Below are positions 1-8,728 of a stretch of DNA of 64,000 bases, piece by piece (positions within the stretch are counted from its first letter, which is position 1; every line of letters begins with the position of its first letter). The DNA is taken from NCBI RefSeq assembly GCF_025602895.1, contig NW_026516313.1:62001-126000 (forward strand), read 5' to 3'. This stretch comes from Polychytrium aggregatum (taxonomy: Eukaryota > Chytridiomycota > Chytridiomycetes > Polychytriales). Position numbers and translations under genes: made by a program. Under the pieces are notes generated by a model. That model did no database searches and was not told the DNA's origin. It worked only from the letters and a program-made list of their open reading frames with translations.

Positions 1-1907
1 AGCGTGAGCGGACCGGCGATCTTGGCATATCCGTCAATGAAGCGACGGTAAAAGTTCGAGAACCCAATGAAGGAGCGAAGGTCGGAGACATTGCGGGGGA
101 CGGGCCAGTCGACAATGGCGGAGAGCTTTGCTCGTTCCATCTCGATACCCTTGGGCGAGATGACGTAGCCGAGGAATGAGACCTTGTCCTTGGAGAACTC
201 GCACTTCTCCAGCTTGCAGTACAACTTTGCAGCCTGGAGCTTGGCCAGGACCTGCTTGACGTGATTTGCATGCTGAGTGGGGTCAGCGCTGTAAATCAAA
301 ATGTCGTCAAGGTAGGCAATCGCAAAGTTGTCCAGTTCATCACGAAGGACATCGTTGATGAAGTGCTGGAAGGTGGCCGGAGCATTGGTGAGTCCAAAGG
401 GCATCACCAAGTACTCGAACTGGCCGTAACGAGTGCGAAAGGCCGTCTTCCACTCGTCGCCTGCGCGGATACGCAGCAGGTTGTAGGCCCCGCGGAGGTC
501 CAGCTTCGTGAACACCTTCGCGTCCCGGACTCGGTCCAGCATCTCATTGATCAACGGTAAGGGGTAACGATTCTTGACCGTGATCGTGTTCAATGCGCGA
601 TAGTCCACGCAGAGACGCAGAGAGCCGTCCTTCTTCTTGACGAAAAGGATCGGAGAACCGGCGGGAGAGGACGAAGGACGGATGAACCCTTTGACGAGGT
701 TGTCGTCGAGGTATTCACGAAGGGCCTTGAGTTCGGGCTCTGACAGGGAGTAGAGCGGTCCGAACTTGGGGGTCTTGCCGGGCTCCAGGTCGATCGGGCA
801 GTCGTACGTCCGGTGCGGGGGCAACGAATCGGCTTCCTGCTTCGAGAAGACTGAGCCAAACGACTTGTACTCCTCGGGGATCGACGTCGAGAGGGGCGTC
901 GGATCCGGATCGGTGGCAGGAAGGACGAGGACTTGGAACACAGTCAGGGGGTCGGGGCTAGACTGTGTGTCGAGGACGGACTGCTCCAACGACTTGTACC
1001 TGATCGCTTGGACACGGACAGGAGCGGGGCTGGGAGCAACGGGACCGGGGAGACCAGGACGGACGGAGACGAGACCGGAGGGACCAGGACGAGCAGCACA
1101 GGAACAGGGCACCTCACTCGGAACACAATCAGAATAACGTTGAGCGATCACTTTATTCTGATCATCTTCGCGAGTACAAACGGTGCGAGGCGAAGAAGCG
1201 AGCACCACAGTGGTGTCGGTAGAGGCACGAGGGAAAACATTGGGTGTGTCGCCAACAAGAGGAAGGGGAGAAGGAGAAACGGAAGAAACGGAAGGGAGGG
1301 AAGAGGCATCCACAACCTTGAGGATGTGGTTTGCAGGACGGGGAAGGCAAAGGAGTCCACGAGCCCAGTGGAACCTGGGTTCGATGGACTGCAGCCAGGG
1401 ATAGCCAAGGATAACAGGTTGGTGGGGAGACTTAATGACATCAAAGGAAAGGTGTTGAGTGTAGTCCCCAAGAACAATCTTGAGGGGTTCCGTCTCAAAA
1501 GTGATGGGGCCGGAAGAAAGTGGCTGGCCATCGACACCTTGGACAGGGAGGGGAGTGGATTTGGAAACGAGGGGGACCGAGAAGCGGTCAACAAAGCTCT
1601 CGTCGATGAAGTTGCCGGAGGCACCAGAATCGACGAGAAGTTGGCAAGAGAGGGAGCGACCAGAAGGGAGAACAAGAGAAGCGGAGAAAACGGGAGAAGA
1701 CGAAGAAATCGACGAGACGCACGAAGAAGGCTCGGAGCAGAGATCAGTGTCGGCAGCATGGTTCGAGCAGATGACCAAGTTCGCAGGTGGTGTGGAGATC
1801 GGGAGCTCTGTCAAAGACATCTGGGAGCCAGATGTGCCCTTAGAAGAGGCGGGTTTGACAGAGTGCGATCCACCACCGACTACATTGATCATTCCACACA
1901 TAGCCAT
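1..1907 (-). CDS. Pol polyprotein of A1, N-terminal part (PR and RT), cut by window edge
   Basis: Retrotransposon polyprotein giving aspartic protease and reverse transcriptase for copying the element RNA inside Gag particles. The visible part corresponds to roughly the first 635 residues of the 1319-residue Pol of copy C. It includes the protease motif LVDSGAS near residues 91-97 and the RT motifs [19 protein letters not shown] and AYLDDILIYS. The first ATG in frame is used as start, but the frame is open up to the gag stop, one base upstream of the gag frame (-1), so a recoded Gag-Pol fusion is likely. RNase H, integrase and chromodomain are off the window. No break is seen in this part. 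Confidence 0.93.
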   Translation of the reverse strand, partial: MAMCGMINVVGGGSHSVKPASSKGTSGSQMSLTELPISTPPANLVICSNHAADTDLCSEPSSCVSSISSSSPVFSASLVLPSGRSLSCQLLVDSGASGNFIDESFVDRFSVPLVSKSTPLPVQGVDGQPLSSGPITFETEPLKIVLGDYTQHLSFDVIKSPHQPVILGYPWLQSIEPRFHWARGLLCLPRPANHILKVVDASSLPSVSSVSPSPLPLVGDTPNVFPRASTDTTVVLASSPRTVCTREDDQNKVIAQRYSDCVPSEVPCSCAARPGPSGLVSVRPGLPGPVAPSPAPVRVQAIRYKSLEQSVLDTQSSPDPLTVFQVLVLPATDPDPTPLSTSIPEEYKSFGSVFSKQEADSLPPHRTYDCPIDLEPGKTPKFGPLYSLSEPELKALREYLDDNLVKGFIRPSSSPAGSPILFVKKKDGSLRLCVDYRALNTITVKNRYPLPLINEMLDRVRDAKVFTKLDLRGAYNLLRIRAGDEWKTAFRTRYGQFEYLVMPFGLTNAPATFQHFINDVLRDELDNFAIAYLDDILIYSADPTQHANHVKQVLAKLQAAKLYCKLEKCEFSKDKVSFLGYVISPKGIEMERAKLSAIVDWPVPRNVSDLRSFIGFSNFYRRFIDGYAKIAGPLT

Positions 1908-1972
1908 GCGTTCGACACTTACCTCATGCTCCTTACCATCGACGCTTGCTTCTGGAGGAAGGGGAGACGGCT

Positions 1973-2000
1973 CCAGATCTAAGCCTCCACTTAGATCTGG
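1973..2000 (-). other. Inverted repeat holding the A1 gag stop codon
   Basis: An 11-bp perfect inverted repeat (CCAGATCTAAG ... CTTAGATCTGG) with a 6-nt spacer contains the gag TAA in its 5' arm, read on the minus strand. Pol continues in the -1 frame across it. The same structure is present in B and C. Confidence 0.85.
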
Positions 2001-2974
2001 GCCTGGTCGTTTCCCGACTCGAAGTGTTCCTCCTCACCATCATCGTAGACGATGGTTCGGACAACCTTCGAACGGGGACGGGAGCCGGGAGCCTGAGGAC
2101 GGGAGCCGGGGAAGCGGGAACCAGAGGCGGGAGCACGGGAGCCGGACTTGAGGGGGCAGGACTTGGCGACGTGGCCGGGCTTGCCACAGCGGAAGCAGAG
2201 GCGCTCCTGGAAGCGGCGGTTCTTCTCCTCGGGGGTCAGGCGGCTGACGACGGCGGCGTCGATCTGCATCGGCTCGGAGTAGAGAACCGGAGGCTCCTGG
2301 GCGGGCGGCTGGAAGGACGGGGTGCGGGAGTTGAAGGCCTGGGTGCCGAAGGAAACAGGGCCAGTGTTTCGGAGCTCGTTGTTGAGCTCGATGATGCGTG
2401 CATCGATCTTGAGGCAACGCTCGACGAACGGGACCAAGCGGAGAGGGAGAGGGTCGATGAAGGAGAGGCGCTGCTTGATCTCCCTCGACAGGCCACGGCG
2501 GAAGGCGGAGATCTTGGCTTCGTCGTTCCAGGGAAGGTCGGCGGCAACGCGGAGGAACTCTGAGGCATAATCCATGCACGAGCGGTTGCCCTGTGCCATG
2601 GAGGAAAGGAGCAGCTCGGCAGTGTGGGTGCGGTCGGGATCGTCAAACGCTTGGCGAAAGCGTTCCATGAACGAGTCGAACGAGTGCAGGATTTGATCGT
2701 TCGACTCGATCAAGGGAGTCGCCCACTGGAGGGCCGGACCAGTGAGCAAACTCAAGACGTAACCCACCTTGACTTGCTCGGACGGGAACCTGGATGCCTG
2801 GAGCATCATGAGCAGGCGGCACTGGTTGACGAAGGGGCGGAACTTTGACCTGGTGCCGTCGAACTTGTCCGGGGTCGGCATGTGCGGGAGCTGTGGGGCG
2901 GCGGAAGAATGTGTGGTCCGGAGGAGAACCAGTTCCTCCTGGAGGGCAACGATTTGGGCCTGGAGTTGGTCCAT
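1991..2974 (-). CDS. Gag of A1
   Basis: Structural protein of the retrotransposon particle, 327 residues. The N-terminus is a short leucine-rich helix (MDQLQAQIVALQEELVLL, residues 1-18), probably a coiled coil. A Retrotrans_gag-like capsid region runs from about residue 36 to 200, and a canonical CX2CX4HX4C zinc knuckle (C260, C263, H268, C273) binds nucleic acid. A basic, proline- and serine-rich tail follows. The ATG lies about 120 nt inside the 5' LTR. The stop codon is embedded in a perfect hairpin and pol follows in the -1 frame. Confidence 0.94.
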   Translation of the reverse strand: MDQLQAQIVALQEELVLLRTTHSSAAPQLPHMPTPDKFDGTRSKFRPFVNQCRLLMMLQASRFPSEQVKVGYVLSLLTGPALQWATPLIESNDQILHSFDSFMERFRQAFDDPDRTHTAELLLSSMAQGNRSCMDYASEFLRVAADLPWNDEAKISAFRRGLSREIKQRLSFIDPLPLRLVPFVERCLKIDARIIELNNELRNTGPVSFGTQAFNSRTPSFQPPAQEPPVLYSEPMQIDAAVVSRLTPEEKNRRFQERLCFRCGKPGHVAKSCPLKSGSRAPASGSRFPGSRPQAPGSRPRSKVVRTIVYDDGEEEHFESGNDQAQI

Positions 2975-3094
2975 GTGGGCTTTGAAAGTGGGGAGCGAGG
3001 ATGCAGGGAAGACAACAGAGAATAGAAGGATGAGGGCAGCAACGAAGCCTCAGCCAAGCAGGTGGTCAGACAGAGAGAGGGAGTTCGAACAATA

Positions 3095-3479
3095 TGTGAG
3101 GACCACGACAAGCAACGACACTGGACGACCAGGTGCTTGGCGAACAACGATAAGCTATATTACGACTTATCAGATAACAACAAGTGTTGTTCGAACTGCA
3201 GATACAAAATGGGTGCAAGAAAGGAGGGGCTTTATAGCCAAGAGGGAAACCGAAGGGCGAAAGTGGGCGAGAGGGGTGGAGCGACAAACGAGGGACGAGA
3301 TGGGGGTGCGAGGGAGGCGGAGCTGCTAGAGAGAGGGGCGAAGCACAGCGCAGTCGGAGGCGAAGTAAGAGTCATCGGCGCCAGCCAATCAGGGAATACA
3401 CGCCAAGACAAACAAACATGACTCACGGTGCATCACGCGCAGCAGTCCACACGTGTTCCCAACGTGCATGATCATCACA
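3095..3479 (-). repeat. 5' LTR of A1 (385 bp)
   Basis: Read on the minus strand it starts TGTGATGATC and ends CCTCACA, with TG...CA ends. It matches the LTRs at 39400-39784 and 44931-45315 in length and nearly in sequence. It carries TATAAAG and, 39 bp downstream, AGTTCGAACAA, which is complementary to the primer site just inside the element. Confidence 0.95.
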
Positions 3480-3763
3480 GAGGTGGCGTACAGGACCTTC
3501 TGGCGCTCGGGCGCGAAGAAGGCAGGATCGGCGAGGAAAACCAGGTGGCACTGGGCGAGGAAGGCCGTCGTTTCATCGCGGGAACCTAGGAACTCCTTGG
3601 GCTTGTTGACCTGGTAGACCTGGCGGGGAGCGGCGGCGGGAGCTTGCAGATCTTGGATCTGACGATGGAGAGCAGCGTTCTGGGTCATGAGGGCGTTCAT
3701 ACGCTCCTCCATGCGCGCCAGATACGCGTTGAGGTCTGCAGGGGGTGCAGCAGGCTCAGCCAT
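3480..3763 (-). pseudogene. Gag 5' fragment of F-b, cut by A1
   Basis: The first about 94 codons of a family F gag, starting MAEPAAPPADLNAYL and reaching the KVLYATS region. The reading frame then runs into the A1 LTR. The rest of the gene should lie beyond A1, left of the window. The fragment is colinear with the intact gag at 47960-48913. Confidence 0.92.
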
Positions 3764-3834
3764 CGGATCGACGAGGGAAAGAGAGGCGAAAGAAGAAGAA
3801 AGGCCGGGAAGCCAAGAGGGAGCGTTCAAAATGA

Positions 3835-4625
3835 TGTTAGAGTCCAAAGGGGACTCAACGGCAAAAGAAGAAGTGAGCTCGAAGTGAGCTCAGGGAAGGC
3901 AAGGGTAGAGTCCGAAGTGGACTCGGAGAGGGAGCGAGGGAAGCAAAGATCCGTTCAAGATAAGACTAGTCTCGAAATGAGACGTGAGGAACACTCAGAG
4001 AATAAAGTAGAAGGCACTTTATTTAGTCCTATTTTGAACGCTGAGGTTCGACTACACATCGCGGGGGTCAGGCTATTTATAGACAAGTCCGGACTTGGCA
4101 GCGAAGGGCGGCCAAGGGAGGGAAAAGTGGGCGATCGAGCAGGGCGAAGGGGGCGATGCACGAACGAGGGCCGAGAAGGACCACCGAGACAGGCAGAGAA
4201 CCAAAGCGAGGGAGGCGCAAGCAAAAGCGAAGCACCTGGCAGGAGAAACGTGCAAAGGCGAAGCAATGTGACTCAACGTCCAAGAAGCGGATTGGTCAAG
4301 TATAAGGTTGGGGCAAATGCATGCGAGATGAACAAGAGATCGGGGCGGTCAGGCAGGTCATGAGTCACCGGTGGTGGGACACATGACCGGCAGCCGAATT
4401 GCAACCAATCGCAGCAAGGCGCGTGCACAAACAAACCGGCGCGTGCGAAGAAGACAAAGGAAGCGGAGCAGCGCGGGGAAACGGAAGTGCGGAAGGAGCG
4501 GAAATGGCAGGCAAAAGGCGGAAAATTGGAGGGGAACTGCAAAGCTACACACAAACAAACAGAAAGGCAAAAGAACAGCCAAGTGTGCAGTCAAAGTGGA
4601 GAACAAGCAGAAGCTATCCCTAACA
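3835..4625 (-). repeat. 5' LTR of F-b (791 bp)
   Basis: Full-length family F LTR in minus orientation, from TGTTAGGG at 4625 to CTCTAACA at 3835. It is followed on the minus strand by the F primer site and gag leader. Its outer end abuts a plus-strand F pol (F-c) at CCAAG, 4626-4630, so F-b is best read as an antisense insertion into F-c. Confidence 0.93.
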
Positions 4626-6877
4626 CCAAGTGTTCTTTTGACCTTTCTGAAGTTGATTTTCTCGGCATGATCATTTCTGCCGATGGCATCAAAATGGACC
4701 CTGCCAAGGTCGAGGCCGTTTCTCTTTGGCCTGTTCCCTCTTCTGCTCGCGATATCCAAGTCTTTATTGGTTTCGCAAACTTTTATCGCCGCTTCGTCAA
4801 GGACTTTTCTGCACTTGCTCGTCCTTTGACTTCACTCACCACCAAATCCTCCACCTTCTCTTGGTCTCCCGAGGCCCAAGAGGCTTTTGATTCTCTTAAA
4901 CTTTCCTTCACTTCCGCACCTATTCTTCGATACTTTGATTTCTCTAAACCCGCTGTCATCAAGCCCGATGCTTCTGACTTTGCTTTGGGTGCCGTCCTTT
5001 CCCAGTTCGACCCTGACGGCGCTCTTCACCCCGTTGCTTTTCACTCTCGGCAATTCCGTCCCGCCGAGGTGAATTATGACACTCACGACAAAGAGCTCCT
5101 CGCCATTGTCGATTCCTTCACTGCCTGGCGTCATTACTTGATGGCTGCCGACCCTGATCATCCCACTCTTGTTTTCTCTGATCACCAGAACCTCACCCGG
5201 TTCACTTCCGCTTCCCAACTTTCTCGCCGCCAGTTCCGGTGGGCCCAATTCCTTTCTGATTTTGCTTTCCGCATTTACCACCGCCCTGGTCGTCTCAACA
5301 CCAAAGCCGATGCTCTCAGTCGCCGTTCTGACTTTGAGATAAAGCCTGGTGACTCCCTCCACTCCACCAACTTCCTTCAGCTGTTCGAGTCTATTTCTCT
5401 CGACAGCATCACTGTTATCGGCTCGAATACCGACTTTCTTTCCGAGATTCGAGCTGCCACCCTTTCTTGTTCCCTCCTTTCTGACTTTAACGCCAAACGT
5501 CTTGATGGCGATTACTCTTCCCGTGACGGTCTTCTTTACTTTAAAGACCTGATCGTTGTCCCTTCCCCCGAGCTCCAGCTCAAAGTGTTTGAGCAACGTC
5601 ACTGCTCCGCTGCCGCTGGTCACTTTGGTCTTGCCAAGACCGTTGAGCTCATCTCCCGGGACTTTCACTGGCCCCGGCTTCGTAAGTCTGTGCGTCGCTT
5701 CATTGCTAATTGTGAAGCGTGCCAGCGAGCCAAGCCGTCCCGTCACTCCCCTTATGGTTTACTTCATCCTCTCCCCGTTCCTTCCGAACGTTGGTGGGAC
5801 CTGTCGATGGACTTCATCACGGATCTCCCACCTTCGAACGGCTTTGACTCGATCTTCGTGGTTAAGGACCGCCTGTCCAAACAAGCACACTTTGTGCCCA
5901 CCACGAAGACGGTTACAGGCGAGCAAACCGCCGAACTCTTCCTCTCCCACATCTTCCGCTTGCATGGTTGTCCCCGGTCTATTGTTTCGGACCGAGGAAC
6001 TCAGTTTACTTCGGCCTTCTGGAGGCGCTTCAATGAGCTTCTGAAGACGAAGATTTCCCTTTCTTCTGCCTTCCACCCCGAGACCGACGGTTCGACCGAG
6101 GTTCTCAACCAGGTCATCGAGCAGTATTTGCGTATCCATTGCAATTACCTGCAAGACGACTGGACCCTTCACCTTCCCCTTGCCGAGTTCACTTACAACA
6201 ACTCGGAAAACACTTCCACTGGCATGACTCCCTTCTTTGCAGTCCATGGCCATCACCCCATTTTTGATCCCTCCATCATCCGTGATCCCTCTGTTGTGCC
6301 CTCTGCCGAAGAACGTGTCGACCGACTTCAGACCGTTCTCGAGGATCTCAAGGCCAACCTCCGGGTTGCCCAAGAGTCCTACACTTTGCAGGCCAACAAA
6401 TCCCGTCTCCCCACTCCCGACATCTCCGTTGGCGACCTCGTTTTTCTTGATCGTCGCCACATCCGCACCCTTCGTCCCTCCAACAAGCTTGACCAGAAAA
6501 AGCTTGGCCCCTTTAAAGTTCTTCGCCGCATCAACCCCGTTGCCTTTGAACTTAAACTCCCCTCCACACTTAAAGTCCACCCCGTCTTTCATGTATCCCT
6601 CCTTGAACCCCGAACGAAGGACATTGTTCCCGAGTTCACCCAACCCGAACCACCTCCCATTCTTGTTGACTCCCAGGAAGAGTTTGAGGTCGAGACTGTT
6701 CTCGATTCTCGGCTTTTCCGTGGTCGCTTACAGTACTTGGTTCAGTGGAAGGGTTATTCCGAGACTGACCGGTCTTGGGAGCCCGCTGCCAATGTTTCCC
6801 ACGCCACTGATCTTGTTGCTGATTTCCACCTTCGCTATCCCTCAAAGCCGAAGGCGACGCCCGGAGTTCGTCGCTAA
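4626..6877 (+). pseudogene. Pol 3' part of F-c: end of RT, RNase H, integrase, chromodomain
   Basis: The plus-strand pol resumes at the end of RT (KCSFDLSEVDFLGMIIS), then RNase H (PDASDFALGAVLSQ), an H-H-C-C zinc domain (GHFGLAKTVEL ... CEACQRA), the integrase core with D, D and E (MDFITDLP, IVSDRGTQF, HPETDGSTEV), and a chromodomain (FEVETVLDSRL ... YLVQWKGYS). The 5' half is absent because F-b is inserted in opposite orientation at 4625/4626. An open frame continues upstream into the antisense LTR, but that part is a junction artefact. The stop TAA is at 6875-6877 and a polypurine tract follows at 6876-6889. Confidence 0.93.
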
Positions 6878-6889
6878 GGAAGGGGATGA

Positions 6890-7681
6890 TGTTAGGGATA
6901 GCTCCTGCTTGTTCTCCACTTTGACTGCACACTTGGCTGTTCTTTTGCCTTTCTGTTTGTTTGTGTGTAGCTTTGCAGTTCCCCTCCAATTTTCCGCCTT
7001 TTTGCCTGCCATTTCCGCTCCTTCCGCACTTCCGTTTCCCCGCGCTGCTCCGCTTCCTTTGTCTTCTTCGCACGCGCCGGTTTGTTTGTGCACGCGCTTC
7101 GCTACGATTGGTTGCAATTCGGCTGCCGGTCATGTGTCCCCCCACCGGTGACTCATGACCTGCCTGACCGCCCCGATCTCTTGTTCATCTCGCATGCATT
7201 TGCCCCAACCTTATACTTGACCAATCCGCTTCTTGGACGTTGAGTCACATTGCTTCGCCTTTGCACGTTTCTCCTGCCAGGTGCTTCGCTTTTGCTTGCG
7301 CCTCTCTCGCTTTGGTTCTCTGCCTGTCTCGGTGGTCCTTCTCGGCCCTCGTTCGTGCATCGCCCCCTTCGCCCTGCTCGATCGCCCACTTTTCCCTCCC
7401 TTGGCCGCCCTTCGCTGCCAAGTCCGGACTTGTCTATAAATAGCCTGACCCCCGCGATGTGTAGTCGAACCTCAGCGTTCAAAATAGGACTAAATAAAGT
7501 GCCTTCTACTTTATTCTCTGAGTGTTCCTCACGTCTCATTTCGAGACTAGTCTTATCTTGAACGGATCTTTAATTACCTCGCTCCCTCTCCGAGTACACT
7601 TCGGACTTTACCCTTGCCTTCCCTGAGCTCACTTCGAGCTCGCTTTCTCTTTTGCCGTTGAGTCCCCTCTGGACTCTAACA
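6890..7681 (+). repeat. 3' LTR of F-c (792 bp)
   Basis: Starts TGTTAGGG directly after AAGGAAGGGGATGA and ends CTCTAACA. It carries small differences from other F LTRs, for example in the last inverted repeat and near 7568-7595. The right flank GGCCC (7682-7686) would be half of the target-site duplication; the left half is outside the window. Confidence 0.94.
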
Positions 7682-7988
7682 GGCCCCCGCCATCTGCCCA
7701 ACGTTCCGATCTCTCCTGTGAGGCTCTGCCGTGAGCCTGTCTGTCTGCCCGAGGCCCCGCCGTCTGCCCAACGCTCCGATCTCTCCTGTGAGGCTCTGCC
7801 GTGAGCCTGTCTGTCTGCCCAAGGCCCCCGCCGTCTGCCCAACGTTCCGATCTCTCCTGTGAGGCTCTGCCGTGAGCCTGTCTGTCTGCCCGAGGCCCCG
7901 CCGTCTGCCCAACGCTCCGATCTCTCCTGTGAGGCTCTGCCGTGAGCCTGTCTGTCTGCCCAAGGCCCCCGCCGTCTGCCCGACGCCC
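7682..7988. repeat. Tandem repeat, about four units of 70/71 bp
   Basis: The landmark AGGCTCTGCC recurs at 7721, 7791, 7862 and 7932, giving spacings of 70, 71 and 70 bp. Units alternate between two versions (CCCGAGGCCCCGCC and CCCAAGGCCCCCGCC; AACGCTCC and AACGTTCC), so a 141-bp double unit is the real period. It lies directly upstream of the E gag start. F-c is inserted at its left end. Open frames across it are by-products of the repeat. Confidence 0.9.
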
Positions 7989-8018
7989 GAACTTGCTGGG
8001 GAGGCCCTGCCAGTACCC

Positions 8019-8409
8019 ATGACGGAGGAGACAATTACTTTTGAAGACCTTATTGCAGGGGAGTGGAAGCAATTCTGCAGTGTGGATGGCGACCTCAATC
8101 GGCTTGCCATCTCACTCACCCCCGAACAGCAAACCCTGGTCAGAACATTTTCTGCCAATTATCGACTCCGAGGACCCGCTGCAACGGACGTTCAACACAC
8201 CCAACGCCAGTGGGAGATCAAGGTTGCTTTCCTCAGAAAGCTGGAGGCTGCGGTGCCGCCTTTCAAAGGCAGCCGCGAGGCCGGCACTGTGAATGCCTTC
8301 CTTGTTTCAATGGATCAGGTTTTCTCGTATGCGGAGGACTACTATGTCGGACCAGCCCAGGTCCAGGCTGCCGCGACCCACTTCCAAGACAAAGCTCACA
8401 CATGGTGGT
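8019..8409 (+). pseudogene. Gag fragment of element E, first part
   Basis: Starts MTEETITFEDLIAGEW and runs 130 codons to a T-W-W motif. It contains the typical Ty3/gypsy gag pattern, in which a conserved region (PPFKGSREAGTVNAFLVS) is followed by a helical segment. D1 is inserted after codon 130. Across the GTGGT duplication the frame continues exactly into 13884. The family is different from A, D, F, G and I; no matching pol or LTR was found in the window. Confidence 0.8.
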
Positions 8410-8719
8410 TGTAACGTCCACTACTGGGACGTTGGGGCAAGACGGGGAGGGAGGGGGTACAAGACAAGACAGGACAGGGCAGAACAGGGCGGTGCTAGGC
8501 TACTCTAGCGGACGGGTGAGCTCGGGGAAGCACTTACGTTTATTCACGATAAAACCGAACTCCAGACAAACGGGGGGAACGGGGGCAACCCGCAGGTATA
8601 CCCTGCGGTGGCCTGCCTGCGGTGCGTGAAAACGCAAAGCGCAGCACAGGTCACGACCCACTGCGCCGCGCAGTACGCGCAGTACGCGCAGCACAGCGTC
8701 GGAGATACCATCTCCTACA
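8410..8719 (-). repeat. 3' LTR of D1 (310 bp)
   Basis: Plus strand runs TGTAACGTCC ... CTCCTACA. Both ends contain inverted repeats: AACGTCC/GGACGTT near the left end and GGAGAT/ATCTCC at the right end. AATAAA occurs on the minus strand within GTGAATAAACG. Confidence 0.96.
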
Positions 8720-8728
8720 CTCCCACAC

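Larger units (their letters stand above)
1..3479 (-). mobile_element. A1: Ty3/gypsy chromovirus, family A, 3' part beyond window
   Basis: On the minus strand this copy has its 5' LTR at 3095-3479, gag at 1991-2974 and the first part of pol to position 1. The rest of pol and the 3' LTR lie outside the window. The element is nearly identical to copies B and C. It ends flush against a family F gag (F-b), so it is an insertion; the right half of the expected 5-bp duplication is GAGGT at 3480-3484. Confidence 0.93.

Noticed and set aside
933-1982. Long plus-strand frame opposite A1 pol (repeated at 37239-38288 and 42770-43819)
   Set aside because: Antisense shadow of the gag/pol region; low-complexity, Arg/Gly-rich product without domains, present only because the sense gene is GC-rich.
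4487-4625. N-terminal extension of the F-c pol frame
   Set aside because: It is antisense LTR of F-b read by chance into the pol frame; not a gene start.
5759-6643. 294-codon minus-strand frame opposite F pol (also at 22281-23165 and 51580-52464)
   Set aside because: Mirror of integrase coding sequence; it is kept open only by the codon use of the sense strand.
7682-7988. CRISPR-like array
   Set aside because: Direct head-to-tail repeat without spacers in a eukaryotic retroelement context.
7676-8158. Repetitive minus-strand protein with GRQTGSRQSLTGEIG units
   Set aside because: By-product of the 70/71-bp tandem repeat; frame changes between units.
8641-8719. tRNA-like palindromes in the D LTR (GCAGTACGC repeats)
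   Set aside because: No cloverleaf can be formed; short direct repeats only.
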